Positions 1 through 8,264 of a stretch of 58,126 nt of DNA are shown here, one piece after another. A program made the translations under genes and the position numbers. Source of the stretch: Paraburkholderia franconis (GTDB lineage: Bacteria > Pseudomonadota > Gammaproteobacteria > Burkholderiales > Burkholderiaceae); assembly GCF_009362735.1 (NCBI RefSeq), contig NZ_WHNP01000047.1:1-58126 (forward strand). The letters are read 5' to 3'. Numbering within the stretch: position 1 is the stretch's first letter; every line of letters starts with the position of its first letter. Under the pieces are notes generated by a model. It saw nothing but the letters and a program-made list of their open reading frames with translations. It searched no databases and was not told the DNA's origin.

Positions 1-242
1 TCCTCCCGAATGCCCTGTGCGCCTTGCCGCGCAATGCGCTTGCGCCACGTGCTGACCGTCTGCACCGATACACCGAGCTCTCGCGCAATCACGGTATTCG
101 AGTGTCCCTCATGTGCCCACAACGCAATCCGAGCCCGCATCACATCCCGCTGCGGGGCCGTCTTCTGTGCGATCAGCGACAGGAGTTTCTTTTTTTCTTT
201 CTTCGTCAGCTTCACTGACGTTGCATGACGGCCTCGGCTCAT
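1..242 (-). CDS. IS630-family transposase, N-terminal part (runs off the window)
   Basis: About 80 residues are present, from an ATG at 242 to the window edge. The chain starts MSRGRHATSVKLTKKEKK and then reads as a helix-turn-helix (HSNTVIARELGVSVQTVSTW) of the kind found at the N-terminus of IS630/Tc1-mariner-type transposases, which bind the element ends and cut at TA dinucleotides. The DDE catalytic domain would lie left of the window, so intactness cannot be judged. The gene reads away from the interrupted lipoprotein gene to its right. The family call rests on the HTH and the TA-type junction at 295-296. Confidence 0.75.
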   Translation of the reverse strand, partial: MSRGRHATSVKLTKKEKKKLLSLIAQKTAPQRDVMRARIALWAHEGHSNTVIARELGVSVQTVSTWRKRIARQGAQGIRE

Positions 243-296
243 CCCGACATGATAACCAAGGCGTTTAATTATTCAACGTATTTAAGGGATGTCATA
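1..296 (-). mobile_element. Right-hand end of an IS630-like insertion sequence
   Basis: The transposase start lies about 50 bp from the point where the lipoprotein reading frame ends abruptly. A TA at 295-296 fits the TA target duplication of IS630 elements. The AT-rich segment 243-294 would be the terminal region. The other end is outside the window, so the inverted repeats and the duplicated TA cannot be verified. The exact boundary could also be the TA at 298-299. Confidence 0.6.
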
Positions 297-522
297 CTAG
301 CCCATAGTTCACGAGTTCGCTTCGAACCAGCGCTTCATACTGCTCGCTCGCGGTATGTGCTTGCGGCCACGGGGCACGCGCGAACGAGTAAGTACGCTCG
401 CCCTGCAGCACGACGGGCGCGCCCGTTGCGTGCACATCCGTCGTCACATCGGCGCAGCCCGCGAGAGCGACGACACTCGCAAGGACCACTGCTGCGCTAT
501 ACGTCACTTTCTTCACTTTCAT
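292..522 (-). pseudogene. DUF4136-like lipoprotein, 3' end cut off by the IS
   Basis: The ATG at 522 (upstream GAAGCGAG) opens a lipoprotein signal: positive MKVKKVTYS, a hydrophobic stretch, then the lipobox LAGC with Cys near residue 22. The following text (RTYSFARAPW, then QYEALVRSELVNYGL) resembles the start of DUF4136 outer-membrane lipoproteins, which usually run well beyond 150 residues. Here the frame stops after 76 residues, and the stop lies inside the presumed IS end. The gene is therefore interpreted as interrupted. The role of the family is unknown. Family assignment is by pattern recognition only. Confidence 0.65.
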
Positions 523-571
523 CTCGCTTCGATTGAATAGCGTTCGCGTACCGTTCATGTTCGTGCGCCGT

Positions 572-3022
572 TCATGCGTGCGCGTCGGCTTCGTCGAGCA
601 CGGGCAGGGTAATCGTGAAGGCCGTCCCTTTGCCCGGCGCGCTCTCGACGCACACATCGCCGCCGTGCCGCGTCACAACCGCTTTCACGAAGGCCATGCC
701 GAGTCCCGTGCCCGCGACTTCCGGCCGCTCGGCTTCGTGAAAGCGCTGAAAGCGCTCGAACAGATGCGCCTGATCTTCGGTTGAAATGCCATAGCCCTCG
801 TCGCGAATCGTGCAGCTTACGCGCGCCGGCGATGTGCCCGAAACGCCGCGCTCCTGCGCGACGGTACACGTGATGCGCGTATCGGACGGACTGTATTTCA
901 CTGCGTTGTTCAGGATGTTGACGAGCGCACGCGTCATCAGCGAGCGGTCCGCGTTGATCCAGTGGCCGTCGCCCTGCTCGTCGTACGCCGCTTCGAGACG
1001 GATGCACTTCGCTTGCGCCTGAGGCCACACCTCGTCGCTCGCATCGATCACGAGTTCGACGAGGCTCACCGGCTCGAGCACATAGGCCTGCGATTCGGCG
1101 CGTGCGAGCTGCACGAAATCGTCGGCGAGCGTGAGCGCGCGTTGTGCGTAACGTTCGATGCGGCACAGAAAATCGCGCATGCGGTCGGACTCGAGCTTGC
1201 GCGCCCGCTCGATCTCGACGAGCGCCAGTATCGATGCCTGCGGCGAGCGCATGTCATGCGACAGCAGACGCAGCGCGTCCTCTCGCAGACGCTCGGCCGC
1301 ATGCAGGGCCGTCACGTCGACAAGGCCCGCAATCCAGCCGATCGCCTCGCCTTGCGCGTTCGTGCATCTGGCGTAGCGCAACAGATGATCGCGCTGGTTG
1401 CGATCGCGCGCTTCGATGCCCTGCTCCATCATGCCGGCAAACGCAATCCGCCCGGGGTCGAGTATCGCGGGCCAGTGCGCGTGCCCGAAGCCGTCGGCCT
1501 CCGCGCTCGAACCGATCGCCTTCACGAAGACGAGATCGCCGAGCACTTCGCGCATCTGCCGTCCCTCGGGCCTCGGCGCGCCGAGCCCGGCGAAGTGTGC
1601 CTTCGCCGCATGGTTCGCGATCAGCACGATACCGCGCACATCGCTCACGAGAATCGGCTCCGGCACGCTGTCGAGGCTGTCCCACACGAAGCGCTTCATG
1701 TCCTGCACGCGCCGCGCCGCCTGCGCCATCAGCGCCATATGCTGCGCGAGCACGTCGCCGCCGAACTCGCGGCTGCGATGCGGCGCCTCGGGCAGCAGAT
1801 ACGGCTCGTCGGCGAGGCGCTGCAGTTCTTTTCGCAGATACGACATCGTCATTTCGAGCCGACGCCAGTTCCACATCGGATACACGGCGATCAGTCCAAC
1901 GATGGCGGGCACGGGCGAAATCCAGAGCCGCAGTCCGTACAGCAGCGCCGCGCTGCCCACGACCATCGCCGCGCAGAGCACGAGCGTCATCAGCAGCGAA
2001 CGCAGCGGCGACAGCACGAGCAGCCCCGCGAGCAGCACGCCGAGCGGCACGAGCGACACAGCGCACACGAGCGCCCGGCGCGCGGGCTCGATCTCGCGCC
2101 CGGTGACGAGCATATCGAGCACGTTCGCGTGGATATAGACGCCCGGCAACGGACCGAGCTGACCCGATACGGGCGTCGAAAACCTGTCGTAGAGCCCCGA
2201 TGCCGTTACGCCGATCACCACGATCTTTCCGCGCAGCATGTCTTGCGGCACGTGGCCATCGAGCACGCTCGCGAACGAAACCTTCGGATACGACTGCGCG
2301 AGCGGGCTGAACGGAATCAGATAGCGCCCTTCGCCATTGCTGCCGACTCTCGTTCGATCCGGCGATGCCGTCGCGGCGCCAGGATCGTCCGTGAGCTTCA
2401 GCTCGCCCTGCCTGATCGCGCGCCATACGGGCACCATCAACTGCGGCCAGCGCATATGCGCATCGCCTTCGAACAGCGCGACACTGCGCACGATGCCGTC
2501 GCCATCCACTTCGAGGTTGATATGGCCGAGCCCCGCAGCGGCCTGGGTGAGCGGCTCGACGGGCTTGACTGCGACGCGCTCGCCGCTCGCATCTTCAGGC
2601 GTCAGGAGAACGGGCAGCCACGTCGGATTCGCGGCGATCGATCGCGCGAGTTGCGCATCGTCTTCGGCCGGCTCGGTGAAGAGCACGTCGTAGACCACGG
2701 CAGCGGGATGCGCTTTCGCGATTTCGTCCAGCAGCCGCGCATGCACGGCGCGCGGCCAGGGCCAGCGCCCGAGCTGCGCAATGCTCGCGTTGTCGATTTC
2801 GACGACGGCGATATCGGGCAGCACAGGTTGCGCGCGCCAGCGCAGAAAGCGGTCGTAGACGAGGTGATCGGCGCTCGCCGTCAACCTGCCGAGCGAGCCG
2901 AGCAGAACGACCACGACGCCGAGGCAGCCGATGCACAGCCATTCGAACAGGAAGCGGCGCCCGACTGGCCGCCCAAGACGTATGCGCGGATCGAAGCTCA
3001 TGCGCGGGCCGCTGGTGGTCAT
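572..3022 (-). CDS. CHASE2-domain sensor histidine kinase
   Basis: An inner-membrane sensor kinase of 816 residues. Order: N-terminal membrane segment (about 25-50), extracytoplasmic CHASE2 domain (about 50-310, with DIAVVEIDNASIAQLGRWPW), three closely spaced membrane helices (about 320-400), a PAS-like region, a HisKA box with phospho-acceptor His589 in LLSHDMRSPQ, and a C-terminal HATPase (N-box NILNNAVKY, G-boxes DEGYGIS and GTGLGMAF). The ATG at 3022 overlaps the stop of the preceding FecR frame in a TGATG junction, so translation is probably coupled. The likely partner is the OmpR-type regulator at the head of the operon. The signal sensed is unknown. Confidence 0.92.
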   Translation of the reverse strand: MTTSGPRMSFDPRIRLGRPVGRRFLFEWLCIGCLGVVVVLLGSLGRLTASADHLVYDRFLRWRAQPVLPDIAVVEIDNASIAQLGRWPWPRAVHARLLDEIAKAHPAAVVYDVLFTEPAEDDAQLARSIAANPTWLPVLLTPEDASGERVAVKPVEPLTQAAAGLGHINLEVDGDGIVRSVALFEGDAHMRWPQLMVPVWRAIRQGELKLTDDPGAATASPDRTRVGSNGEGRYLIPFSPLAQSYPKVSFASVLDGHVPQDMLRGKIVVIGVTASGLYDRFSTPVSGQLGPLPGVYIHANVLDMLVTGREIEPARRALVCAVSLVPLGVLLAGLLVLSPLRSLLMTLVLCAAMVVGSAALLYGLRLWISPVPAIVGLIAVYPMWNWRRLEMTMSYLRKELQRLADEPYLLPEAPHRSREFGGDVLAQHMALMAQAARRVQDMKRFVWDSLDSVPEPILVSDVRGIVLIANHAAKAHFAGLGAPRPEGRQMREVLGDLVFVKAIGSSAEADGFGHAHWPAILDPGRIAFAGMMEQGIEARDRNQRDHLLRYARCTNAQGEAIGWIAGLVDVTALHAAERLREDALRLLSHDMRSPQASILALVEIERARKLESDRMRDFLCRIERYAQRALTLADDFVQLARAESQAYVLEPVSLVELVIDASDEVWPQAQAKCIRLEAAYDEQGDGHWINADRSLMTRALVNILNNAVKYSPSDTRITCTVAQERGVSGTSPARVSCTIRDEGYGISTEDQAHLFERFQRFHEAERPEVAGTGLGMAFVKAVVTRHGGDVCVESAPGKGTAFTITLPVLDEADAHA

Positions 3023-4471
3023 CACCGGGCCAGTGTAAACGAGCGGACCGAACTTCCCTTCTGATAGAACCGGCCGTTCTCGAACTGCTCGGCGATCACG
3101 GTCCAGTAGTAGACACCCGGCGGCAAATCGGACACGACGACCTGTCCCGCCGCGAGATCCGTGCGATCGACGATCGGCTCGCGCAGATCGTCGGTGGTGG
3201 CCAGCACGAAGCGGAACCGCGTCTCGACACCCGGACGGCTCGCCGCCAGCCAGCGGAACTCGAAGTCGCGGCTGCCGGCGCGTTGACCCGCCGACGCGTC
3301 GAGCGCGAACTGGCGGCGCTCGAATGCATAGATCTGCGGCAAGCCTTCGAGGCCGATGTCGTCGATCGACGCAATGCGCCACGAAGTAGTTGCCGTCCGG
3401 CAAGTCTTCGAACGATGCGTGCGGCGCGCTCACGCGCTGGTCGCGGATCAGGTCGAACAGGTCGGCGTCGCGCGCGATCTGCACGCGATACGCGCGGGCT
3501 TTGTCGGATGGCACGATCTCGAACGAGACGTCCTTCGCATCCTGCACCTTGCCGGGTTCCGCGAGCGCGGGTGCCGGCAGCAGGGCCACGGGCGCGCCGA
3601 CGCCGCCCGTCGCGCGCGTGACGTTGCCGAACTTCGCGCCGATCAGTTGCGTCGACGCCTGCAGCGGCACGCCCGGCGCACGCGGCCGCAGGCGCGCCGC
3701 ATCGACGCCGACGGCGCCATTGAGCACGGCGACGGCCGTCGATTGCTCGCCGCCGTCGTAGCTCACGCGAAAGCGGGTGCCGCGCACGCCCGCCACCACC
3801 GACGGCGAGCGGATCTGGAAGCGATCGTCCTTCTTCGTCGCATGCGTGACCTCGCTGTCGACCTCGCCTTGCCTCAGGTCGATCACGCGATCCTGCGAAC
3901 CCGTCAGCACGGTCTGCCGCAGCGTGCCGATCTCGATCGTGCTGTCCTGCGGCACCGACAGATGCGAGCCGTCGTCGAGTTCCAGCGTGACGAAGCCGTT
4001 GTGGCCCGTGCGCACGCGGTCTCCTTCGACGAGCGTCATGCCGACGGTGACGGGCACGAACGCGTTCTGACGGAACGCGTGTTCGACGGGACCGCTCATC
4101 GCGACGACACGTGCGGTCCTGGGCTCCTGCTTCAGCAACGCGACGGGCAGGATCAGCTTCGCGCCCGGCTGAAGATGAAGCGGGTCCGCGACGTGATTCA
4201 GCTTACGAAGCACGACCCAGTCGCGCGGGTCGCGCAGGTAGCGATCGGCGACGTCGTATAGCGTGTCGCCGGCATGCGTCACATAGACCGTGGATGCAGC
4301 AGGCGCATGTCGCGCCGATGTCTGCGCGTCGGCGCACGCAGGCAGCAGCGCCAGCGCAGCCATCAAAGACGGAATGATGCCGCGCAACGCGAACGGCGCC
4401 ATCCGGACGGAAACGCGCGGCGTCACCGGCGACGGCACGCACAGTGCGATGTCCGCTACGGCCACCGTCAC
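3022..4471 (-). pseudogene. LysM-FecR domain periplasmic protein with one-base frameshift
   Basis: The GTG at 4471 overlaps the regulator stop (GTGA). An ATG at 4402 opens directly onto the signal peptide (MAPFALRG, then LMAALALLPACADAQ) and is an equally good start. A LysM repeat (AGDTLYDVADRYLRDPRDW) is followed by a FecR-type domain. After DGNYFV the frame changes. With one G removed near 3379-3380, the protein continues as RIASIDDIGLEGLPQIYAFE and ends as VRSFTLAR at 3022. Without that correction, the shifted frame runs on through the kinase gene as one 1299-codon frame. The corrected protein has about 480 residues and may bind peptidoglycan for the kinase. A true mutation and a sequencing error cannot be told apart here. 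Confidence 0.85.
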
Positions 4472-5166
4472 GCGTCCCCCTTTTCGAGCCGTTCGAGCCG
4501 GTAGCCGTAGCCGTAGATGGGTGTGAGCCGATAGCCCTTCTCAGGGCGAAGGCCGAGCTTTGCGCGCAGCATCGATACGTGCGTGTCCATCGTGCGCGAC
4601 GGAATGTCGATGTCCTGTCTCCAGATCGCTTCGAGAATATGCGCGCGCGACAGCGGCTGGCTCAGATGCCGGAACAGTAGCAACGCGAGTTCGAATTCCT
4701 TCTGCGTCAACGTCACGGGCAGGCCGCGAGCGACCACTTGCTTCGATCCCAGCTCGAACTCGAATTCACCGAAGATCTCCCGCGTCGCCGCCTGGTTGAG
4801 CTGATAGGCGCGGCGCAGCAGCGATCTGACGCGCGCGAGAAGCACGCTCGTCGCGACGGGCTTGACCACATAGTCGTCGGCGCCCTTGTTCAGCATCGCT
4901 GCGATGTCCGTCTCGCGGCTGCGGCTCGTCATGAACAGCACGGGCAGACGGTCGGACAGGCTCTGACGCACCCAGCGCAGCACCTCTTCGCCCGACATGT
5001 CGGGCACGTTCCAGTCGAGCACCAGCAGATCGAATGTCTGGCGGCGCAAATGCTTCACGAGCGCCTGGCCTTCCGCAAACGCATGACAATCGTGCCCATC
5101 TACCGCCAGCGACTGACAAACGAAGTCGGCTTGCGCCACATCATCGTCCAGCACTGCAATTCTCAT
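4468..5166 (-). CDS. OmpR/PhoB-type response regulator
   Basis: A 232-residue DNA-binding response regulator. The receiver domain begins MRIAVLDDD with acidic residues 7-9, phospho-acceptor Asp51 (LLVLDWNVPD) and Lys in YVVKPV. The C-terminal half is a winged helix (LTQKEFELALLLF, then TMDTHVSMLRAKLGL and YGYGYRLE). The ATG at 5166 was preferred to the one at 5178 because the receiver fold starts right there. It heads the operon with the FecR protein and the CHASE2 kinase, its presumed partner, and overlaps the next gene by GTGA. Confidence 0.93.
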   Translation of the reverse strand: MRIAVLDDDVAQADFVCQSLAVDGHDCHAFAEGQALVKHLRRQTFDLLVLDWNVPDMSGEEVLRWVRQSLSDRLPVLFMTSRSRETDIAAMLNKGADDYVVKPVATSVLLARVRSLLRRAYQLNQAATREIFGEFEFELGSKQVVARGLPVTLTQKEFELALLLFRHLSQPLSRAHILEAIWRQDIDIPSRTMDTHVSMLRAKLGLRPEKGYRLTPIYGYGYRLERLEKGDA

Positions 5167-5236
5167 AAGACCCCGCACGCGAAATCACTCATCGGGCAGA
5201 CGGACGCACCGCATCGTCCGGGACGCGCTCTGTCCA

Positions 5237-5644
5237 TCATGCCTTTGCTCCAGCGCCACTCAGGGCCGCCACCTTGTCGTCAACGTGTTCCTTCGGGCGC
5301 AGATGCGCGCTCAGCGCCGCCTCCAGACCCATCCTCACATGCTCCCACGCGGCGTGCGCGTAGTCCGGCTCGCGCGACGCCCACTCCTGGGCGAGGTCGA
5401 ACACACGGCGAACCGTCGATGCGCAATTCGTCAGACCGGCATCGCCGCCTGCCGTGGAATCGCGCAGCCACTCGGCGAGCCACGGCATGTCCAATGCACA
5501 GGAATCCGCATAGGCTTCCATTGCCGCGCGAGCGTGATAGTCGTTCGCCGGGTCCAGCTCGATCCGCCGCCCGTCGCTGCCGCCTTTGCGCGCCTCATCG
5601 CCGGTCCTGAACGGAATCCTCGTAGTGCCTGGTCTGAAAAACAT
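5237..5644 (-). CDS. Hypothetical protein, 135 aa
   Basis: I do not recognise the family. The ATG at 5644 follows GAGGGATCGG, a good ribosome site. The protein is soluble, has no signal peptide and is rich in Ala, Glu, Asp and Trp, with helical text such as NDYHARAAMEAYADSCALD and VRRVFDLAQEWASREPDY. It lies 70 bp upstream of the response regulator on the same strand and could be the first gene of that operon. Composition matches the neighbours. A role in the same signalling system is only a guess from position. Confidence 0.7.
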   Translation of the reverse strand: MFFRPGTTRIPFRTGDEARKGGSDGRRIELDPANDYHARAAMEAYADSCALDMPWLAEWLRDSTAGGDAGLTNCASTVRRVFDLAQEWASREPDYAHAAWEHVRMGLEAALSAHLRPKEHVDDKVAALSGAGAKA

Positions 5645-6132
5645 CCGATCCCTCGGTGAACGACGACGATTCGAGTCCCTCTCTGTGCGGGCATGGCCTG
5701 GCAGCCCGAAAAATTGTCATCTGGCGCTGACGGATTTTGACAATTTTGCGCACAGTATAAAAAGAGGGCGCAATAAAATCATTTAAAGATTGTTAGATCG
5801 GTTCGCCTAACCGATTGCTTTCGCCCGCCGGGGCCGCCCGCAAGGCGGCACTGTCGACGGTGGCGCCGCCCGCCTCTTCGCCCGCGGGCCGTGATCGCTG
5901 GCTGCGGATCATGTCGGGCGGGCCCTGAACGGTCGCCATCCATCAGTTGCCGCCATCAGTTGTCCCGTCAAATGTCACACGGCTGGCGGTCGCAAACCGA
6001 CCGAATCGACAATTGAGCAGACGAGGCCGTGCCAATTGCAGCGGCCCCGCTCATCTTCGCTGACTTGCCGCTCGCGGCGCGCAAACTACCGGATGGTCGC
6101 CAGCATGCGCCGGCAACCGATCGGCAGATGAG
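5645..6132. other. Intergenic region with small hairpins
   Basis: No convincing gene is seen. An AT-rich patch near 5730-5795 (containing TTTTGACAATTT and TATAAAAAG) could hold the promoter of the minus-strand genes. Two short inverted repeats are present: ATCGGTT/AACCGAT (5797-5803 with 5809-5815) and GCCGCC/GGCGGC (5833-5838 with 5844-5849). Neither has a clear T-run. Confidence 0.4.
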
Positions 6133-6273
6133 CTACGGATGCACGACATGGGGCAGCGTTCCACCCGCGCCGCGTGCGGCCACGCCTTCTTGCAGGATGG
6201 CGCACATGCTCGTGAACAGGACGAGGATGATCAGCGCCATGCTGCACAATCCGATGATTCTCCAGGTCTTCAT
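6133..6273 (-). CDS. Small single-pass membrane protein, 46 aa
   Basis: A short frame beginning MKTWRIIGLCSMALIILV contains one clear membrane helix (about residues 5-27), then a short tail ending LPHVVHP. The ATG at 6273 was chosen because AGGG lies 9 bases upstream. An in-frame ATG at 6282 (49 residues) sits directly on that AGGG and has no ribosome site. It lies just downstream of mscL on the same strand, so it may share its transcript. Function unknown. Confidence 0.6.
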   Translation of the reverse strand: MKTWRIIGLCSMALIILVLFTSMCAILQEGVAARGAGGTLPHVVHP

Positions 6274-6363
6274 CTTCGCCATCCCTGTAAGCAGCGTGCA
6301 ATGGGCGCGCGTTGCGAATGAAAGCCCTCGGTGATGCCGTGAGTCGCGCCCTGAGTCGAATCT

Positions 6364-6810
6364 TCAGGAAACGCGGCCCGTCACGGCATCGCGAATCTCA
6401 CGCAGCAGCAGCACGTCTTCGGATGGCGCGGCGGGTACGGGTACAGCGACCGGGTCCGGATTGCGCAGGCGGTTGATGAACTTCACCATCATGAAGATGA
6501 TGAAAGCGAGGATGATGAAGTTGATCAGCACGGTGATGAACGAGCCGTAACCGAACGCCGCGACGCCGGCAGCCTGCAGATCTTTATAGGAGTCCGGGTT
6601 GCCCTTGAAGGTGGACGGTATGTCGCCAAGGCGTACGAACATGTTCGAGAAGTCGAGGCCGCCCGTCGCGACACCGATCACGGGCATGATCAGATCCTTC
6701 ACCAGCGAATTGACGATGCCCGAAAAGGCACCGCCAATGATGACGCCGACAGCAAGATCCATTACGTTGCCCTTGAGGGCAAATTCCTTGAATTCCTGAA
6801 CGATACCCAT
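6364..6810 (-). CDS. mscL: Large-conductance mechanosensitive channel MscL
   Basis: MscL forms a homopentameric inner-membrane pore that opens under membrane tension and releases solutes on osmotic downshock. The 148-residue chain has the family hallmarks: N-terminal amphipathic helix (FKEFALKGNVMDLAVGVIIG), first pore helix, a periplasmic loop with a DFSN segment, second helix (ITVLINFIILAFIIFMMVK), and a charged C-terminal helix (EDVLLLREIRDAV). The ATG at 6810 follows AAAGGAGCGTCG. It is slightly longer than the 136-residue E. coli protein because of a proline-rich insert before the last helix. Confidence 0.97.
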   Translation of the reverse strand: MGIVQEFKEFALKGNVMDLAVGVIIGGAFSGIVNSLVKDLIMPVIGVATGGLDFSNMFVRLGDIPSTFKGNPDSYKDLQAAGVAAFGYGSFITVLINFIILAFIIFMMVKFINRLRNPDPVAVPVPAAPSEDVLLLREIRDAVTGRVS

Positions 6811-7254
6811 CGACGCTCCTTTGTCTTTTTTCAAGCAATTGCAATGACTTCTGCGTGACAACTTGATGACCGTTGCGTGTCATTCGCACGTCTCAACGAT
6901 CATCGGGACGCTGGATAGTCCAGTCTGGTAGTTCTCCCTGATTGCCTTCGTATTCGAATAAATTCGAATTGCGGTAGGTACTATATGAGATCCGCAAATC
7001 GAATTCTTTTAGCAATTGTCAAGTCGGCGAACAAACACGAATGACAATTCCCGTTTGCGCCTTTGATGCAATGACGTATCGGTGAAACACGCGCATACGT
7101 TCGTCGTGCGAAAACTGCACTAACATTATTTAAAAAACGAACACATCAGGTTTTGGTAGTCTTTTGACGTCAGAATCGATCGTCGTATGTGAACGAGCGG
7201 CGCAACAGCTTCGCAGCCTGCTGCAACGTTGTCCGATAACGCGAGGGATTCATC
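6811..7254. promoter_or_regulatory. Divergent intergenic region upstream of mscL, AT-rich
   Basis: No gene is seen. The stretch separates minus-strand mscL from the plus-strand gene at 7255 and must hold both promoters. It includes a tandem palindromic motif, ATTCGAAT-A-AATTCGAAT (6952-6969), and a related ATCGAATTC near 7000, which could be an operator. No regulator for it is recognisable here. Confidence 0.4.
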
Positions 7255-7527
7255 ATGCTGATGTGGATTGCAAACTGGGCAGCACGCCACGCGCCGACGC
7301 CCGAGAAACAGGCCGAGCGCGCGGTGGATGAACTGCGCATGGAATTGTTCCGTGCCGAACAGCAGGTACTCGACGCGCAACTGCGCGCCGAGTACTACCG
7401 GTCGCGTCTTATCTTCCTCGAAGATGTCACGAGAAAGGGCATCGAGGCGGTGTCCGACCAGCGCAAGGGACAACAGGATGTGTCGCTGCCGACGCGCCCG
7501 GGACCCAGGCTCACTGCCGCGCAATAG
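7255..7527 (+). CDS. Hypothetical protein, 90 aa
   Basis: I do not recognise the family. After a short hydrophobic start (MLMWIANWAARH), residues 15-70 form a charged heptad-like helix (QAERAVDELRMELFRAEQQV, then AQLRAEYYRSRLIFLEDVT), suggesting a coiled coil. The tail is basic and polar. GAGGG lies 10 bases before the ATG at 7255; a second ATG at 7261 is possible. A strong hairpin follows 37 bp after the stop. It may be a membrane-associated or oligomeric small protein, but no function can be assigned. Confidence 0.6.
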   Translation: MLMWIANWAARHAPTPEKQAERAVDELRMELFRAEQQVLDAQLRAEYYRSRLIFLEDVTRKGIEAVSDQRKGQQDVSLPTRPGPRLTAAQ

Positions 7528-7564
7528 CACGCATCACCACTTGCAACGCAGGGAATGTGCGAAG

Positions 7565-7597
7565 GCCGAAGGGATTTGCGAAGCAAATCCCTTCGGC
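7565..7597. terminator. Perfect 15-bp stem-loop after the 90-aa gene
   Basis: GCCGAAGGGATTTGC (7565-7579) pairs perfectly with GCAAATCCCTTCGGC (7583-7597) across a three-base GAA loop. It lies just downstream of the gene ending at 7527. The usual T-run is missing, so it may stop or protect transcripts in a different way, or be a dispersed palindromic repeat. Confidence 0.5.
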
Positions 7598-7747
7598 TTA
7601 TATGAAGCTATATGAATGATCGGGAAAGACATCACGACATCACGGCTGCAACTCTGCCGCGATGTAAGTCTTCATACGTGCAGCCAGCACATCGACGAGC
7701 TCAATCGCTTTGATCTCGTCTTGCACCGGCTGGCAGGCAGAACGCGG

Positions 7748-7972
7748 TTAAGCCTGAGAACCCGAAGCGTCATCCGCCTGCGGATCGTCGGCGGCCTCTT
7801 GCGCGTCGTCCTTTTTCTTTTCGCTCAGCGACTCCAGCGCGCCCGCGCCTTCGAAGCCTGCGACGGCGGCCGCTGCCTTGGTCAGCAGGCCTGCATCCGG
7901 ATCAACCTTTTCGAGTGCTTCGACTGCCGCTACCGCGCCCGCTATTTCGCCCACCTTGTCGAGGATTCCCAT
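7748..7972 (-). CDS. Hypothetical acidic small protein, 74 aa
   Basis: The ATG at 7972 follows AAGGGAGCGTGGT. The chain begins MGILDKVGEIAGAVAAVEAL, an Ala-rich helical half, and ends in a very acidic, low-complexity tail (KKKDDAQEAADD). There is no signal peptide or clear membrane helix. The first 20 residues are reminiscent of small stress-type proteins, but I cannot name a family. Confidence 0.6.
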   Translation of the reverse strand: MGILDKVGEIAGAVAAVEALEKVDPDAGLLTKAAAAVAGFEGAGALESLSEKKKDDAQEAADDPQADDASGSQA

Positions 7973-8066
7973 ACCACGCTCCCTTAAAAGAATTCGTTGC
8001 CCACATCGAGCCATGCCACTTACGCGCTGCCGTCACACGCTGCCAATGGCATCTTCATTCACACCG

Positions 8067-8098
8067 TAAAAAAAGAAGCCGCAGCCACGGCTGCGGCT
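8067..8098 (-). terminator. Rho-independent terminator (minus strand)
   Basis: AGCCGCAGCC (8077-8086) pairs with GGCTGCGGCT (8089-8098). Read on the minus strand, the stem is followed by TTCTTTTTTT (complement of 8068-8077), a textbook intrinsic terminator. The only minus-strand coding sequence upstream is the decayed GH65 fragment, so it is probably that gene's original terminator. Confidence 0.75.
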
Positions 8099-8264
8099 CT
8101 AAATGCCACTTGCGGTACGGTCACCGCGTCTTCATTCTCGTTCGTTGTCCCGCAGGCATCAACGTTGATCGTGCAGATTTAACTATCTTTGAACATCTGG
8201 CGGTGTGCCCGCGCATCTGTTCGTCGAATGAGTGTTTGCTGATCGTGCGAATCGACGAACGCAG

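Noticed and set aside
962..3064. 700-codon plus-strand frame opposite the kinase
   Set aside because: Arg/His-rich antisense shadow with no domain; the minus strand carries a clear kinase.
572..4471. A single 1299-codon gene encoding a LysM-FecR-kinase fusion
   Set aside because: Residues between the FecR part and the kinase are Arg-rich nonsense, while another frame gives a perfect FecR C-terminus; the kinase has its own coupled start.
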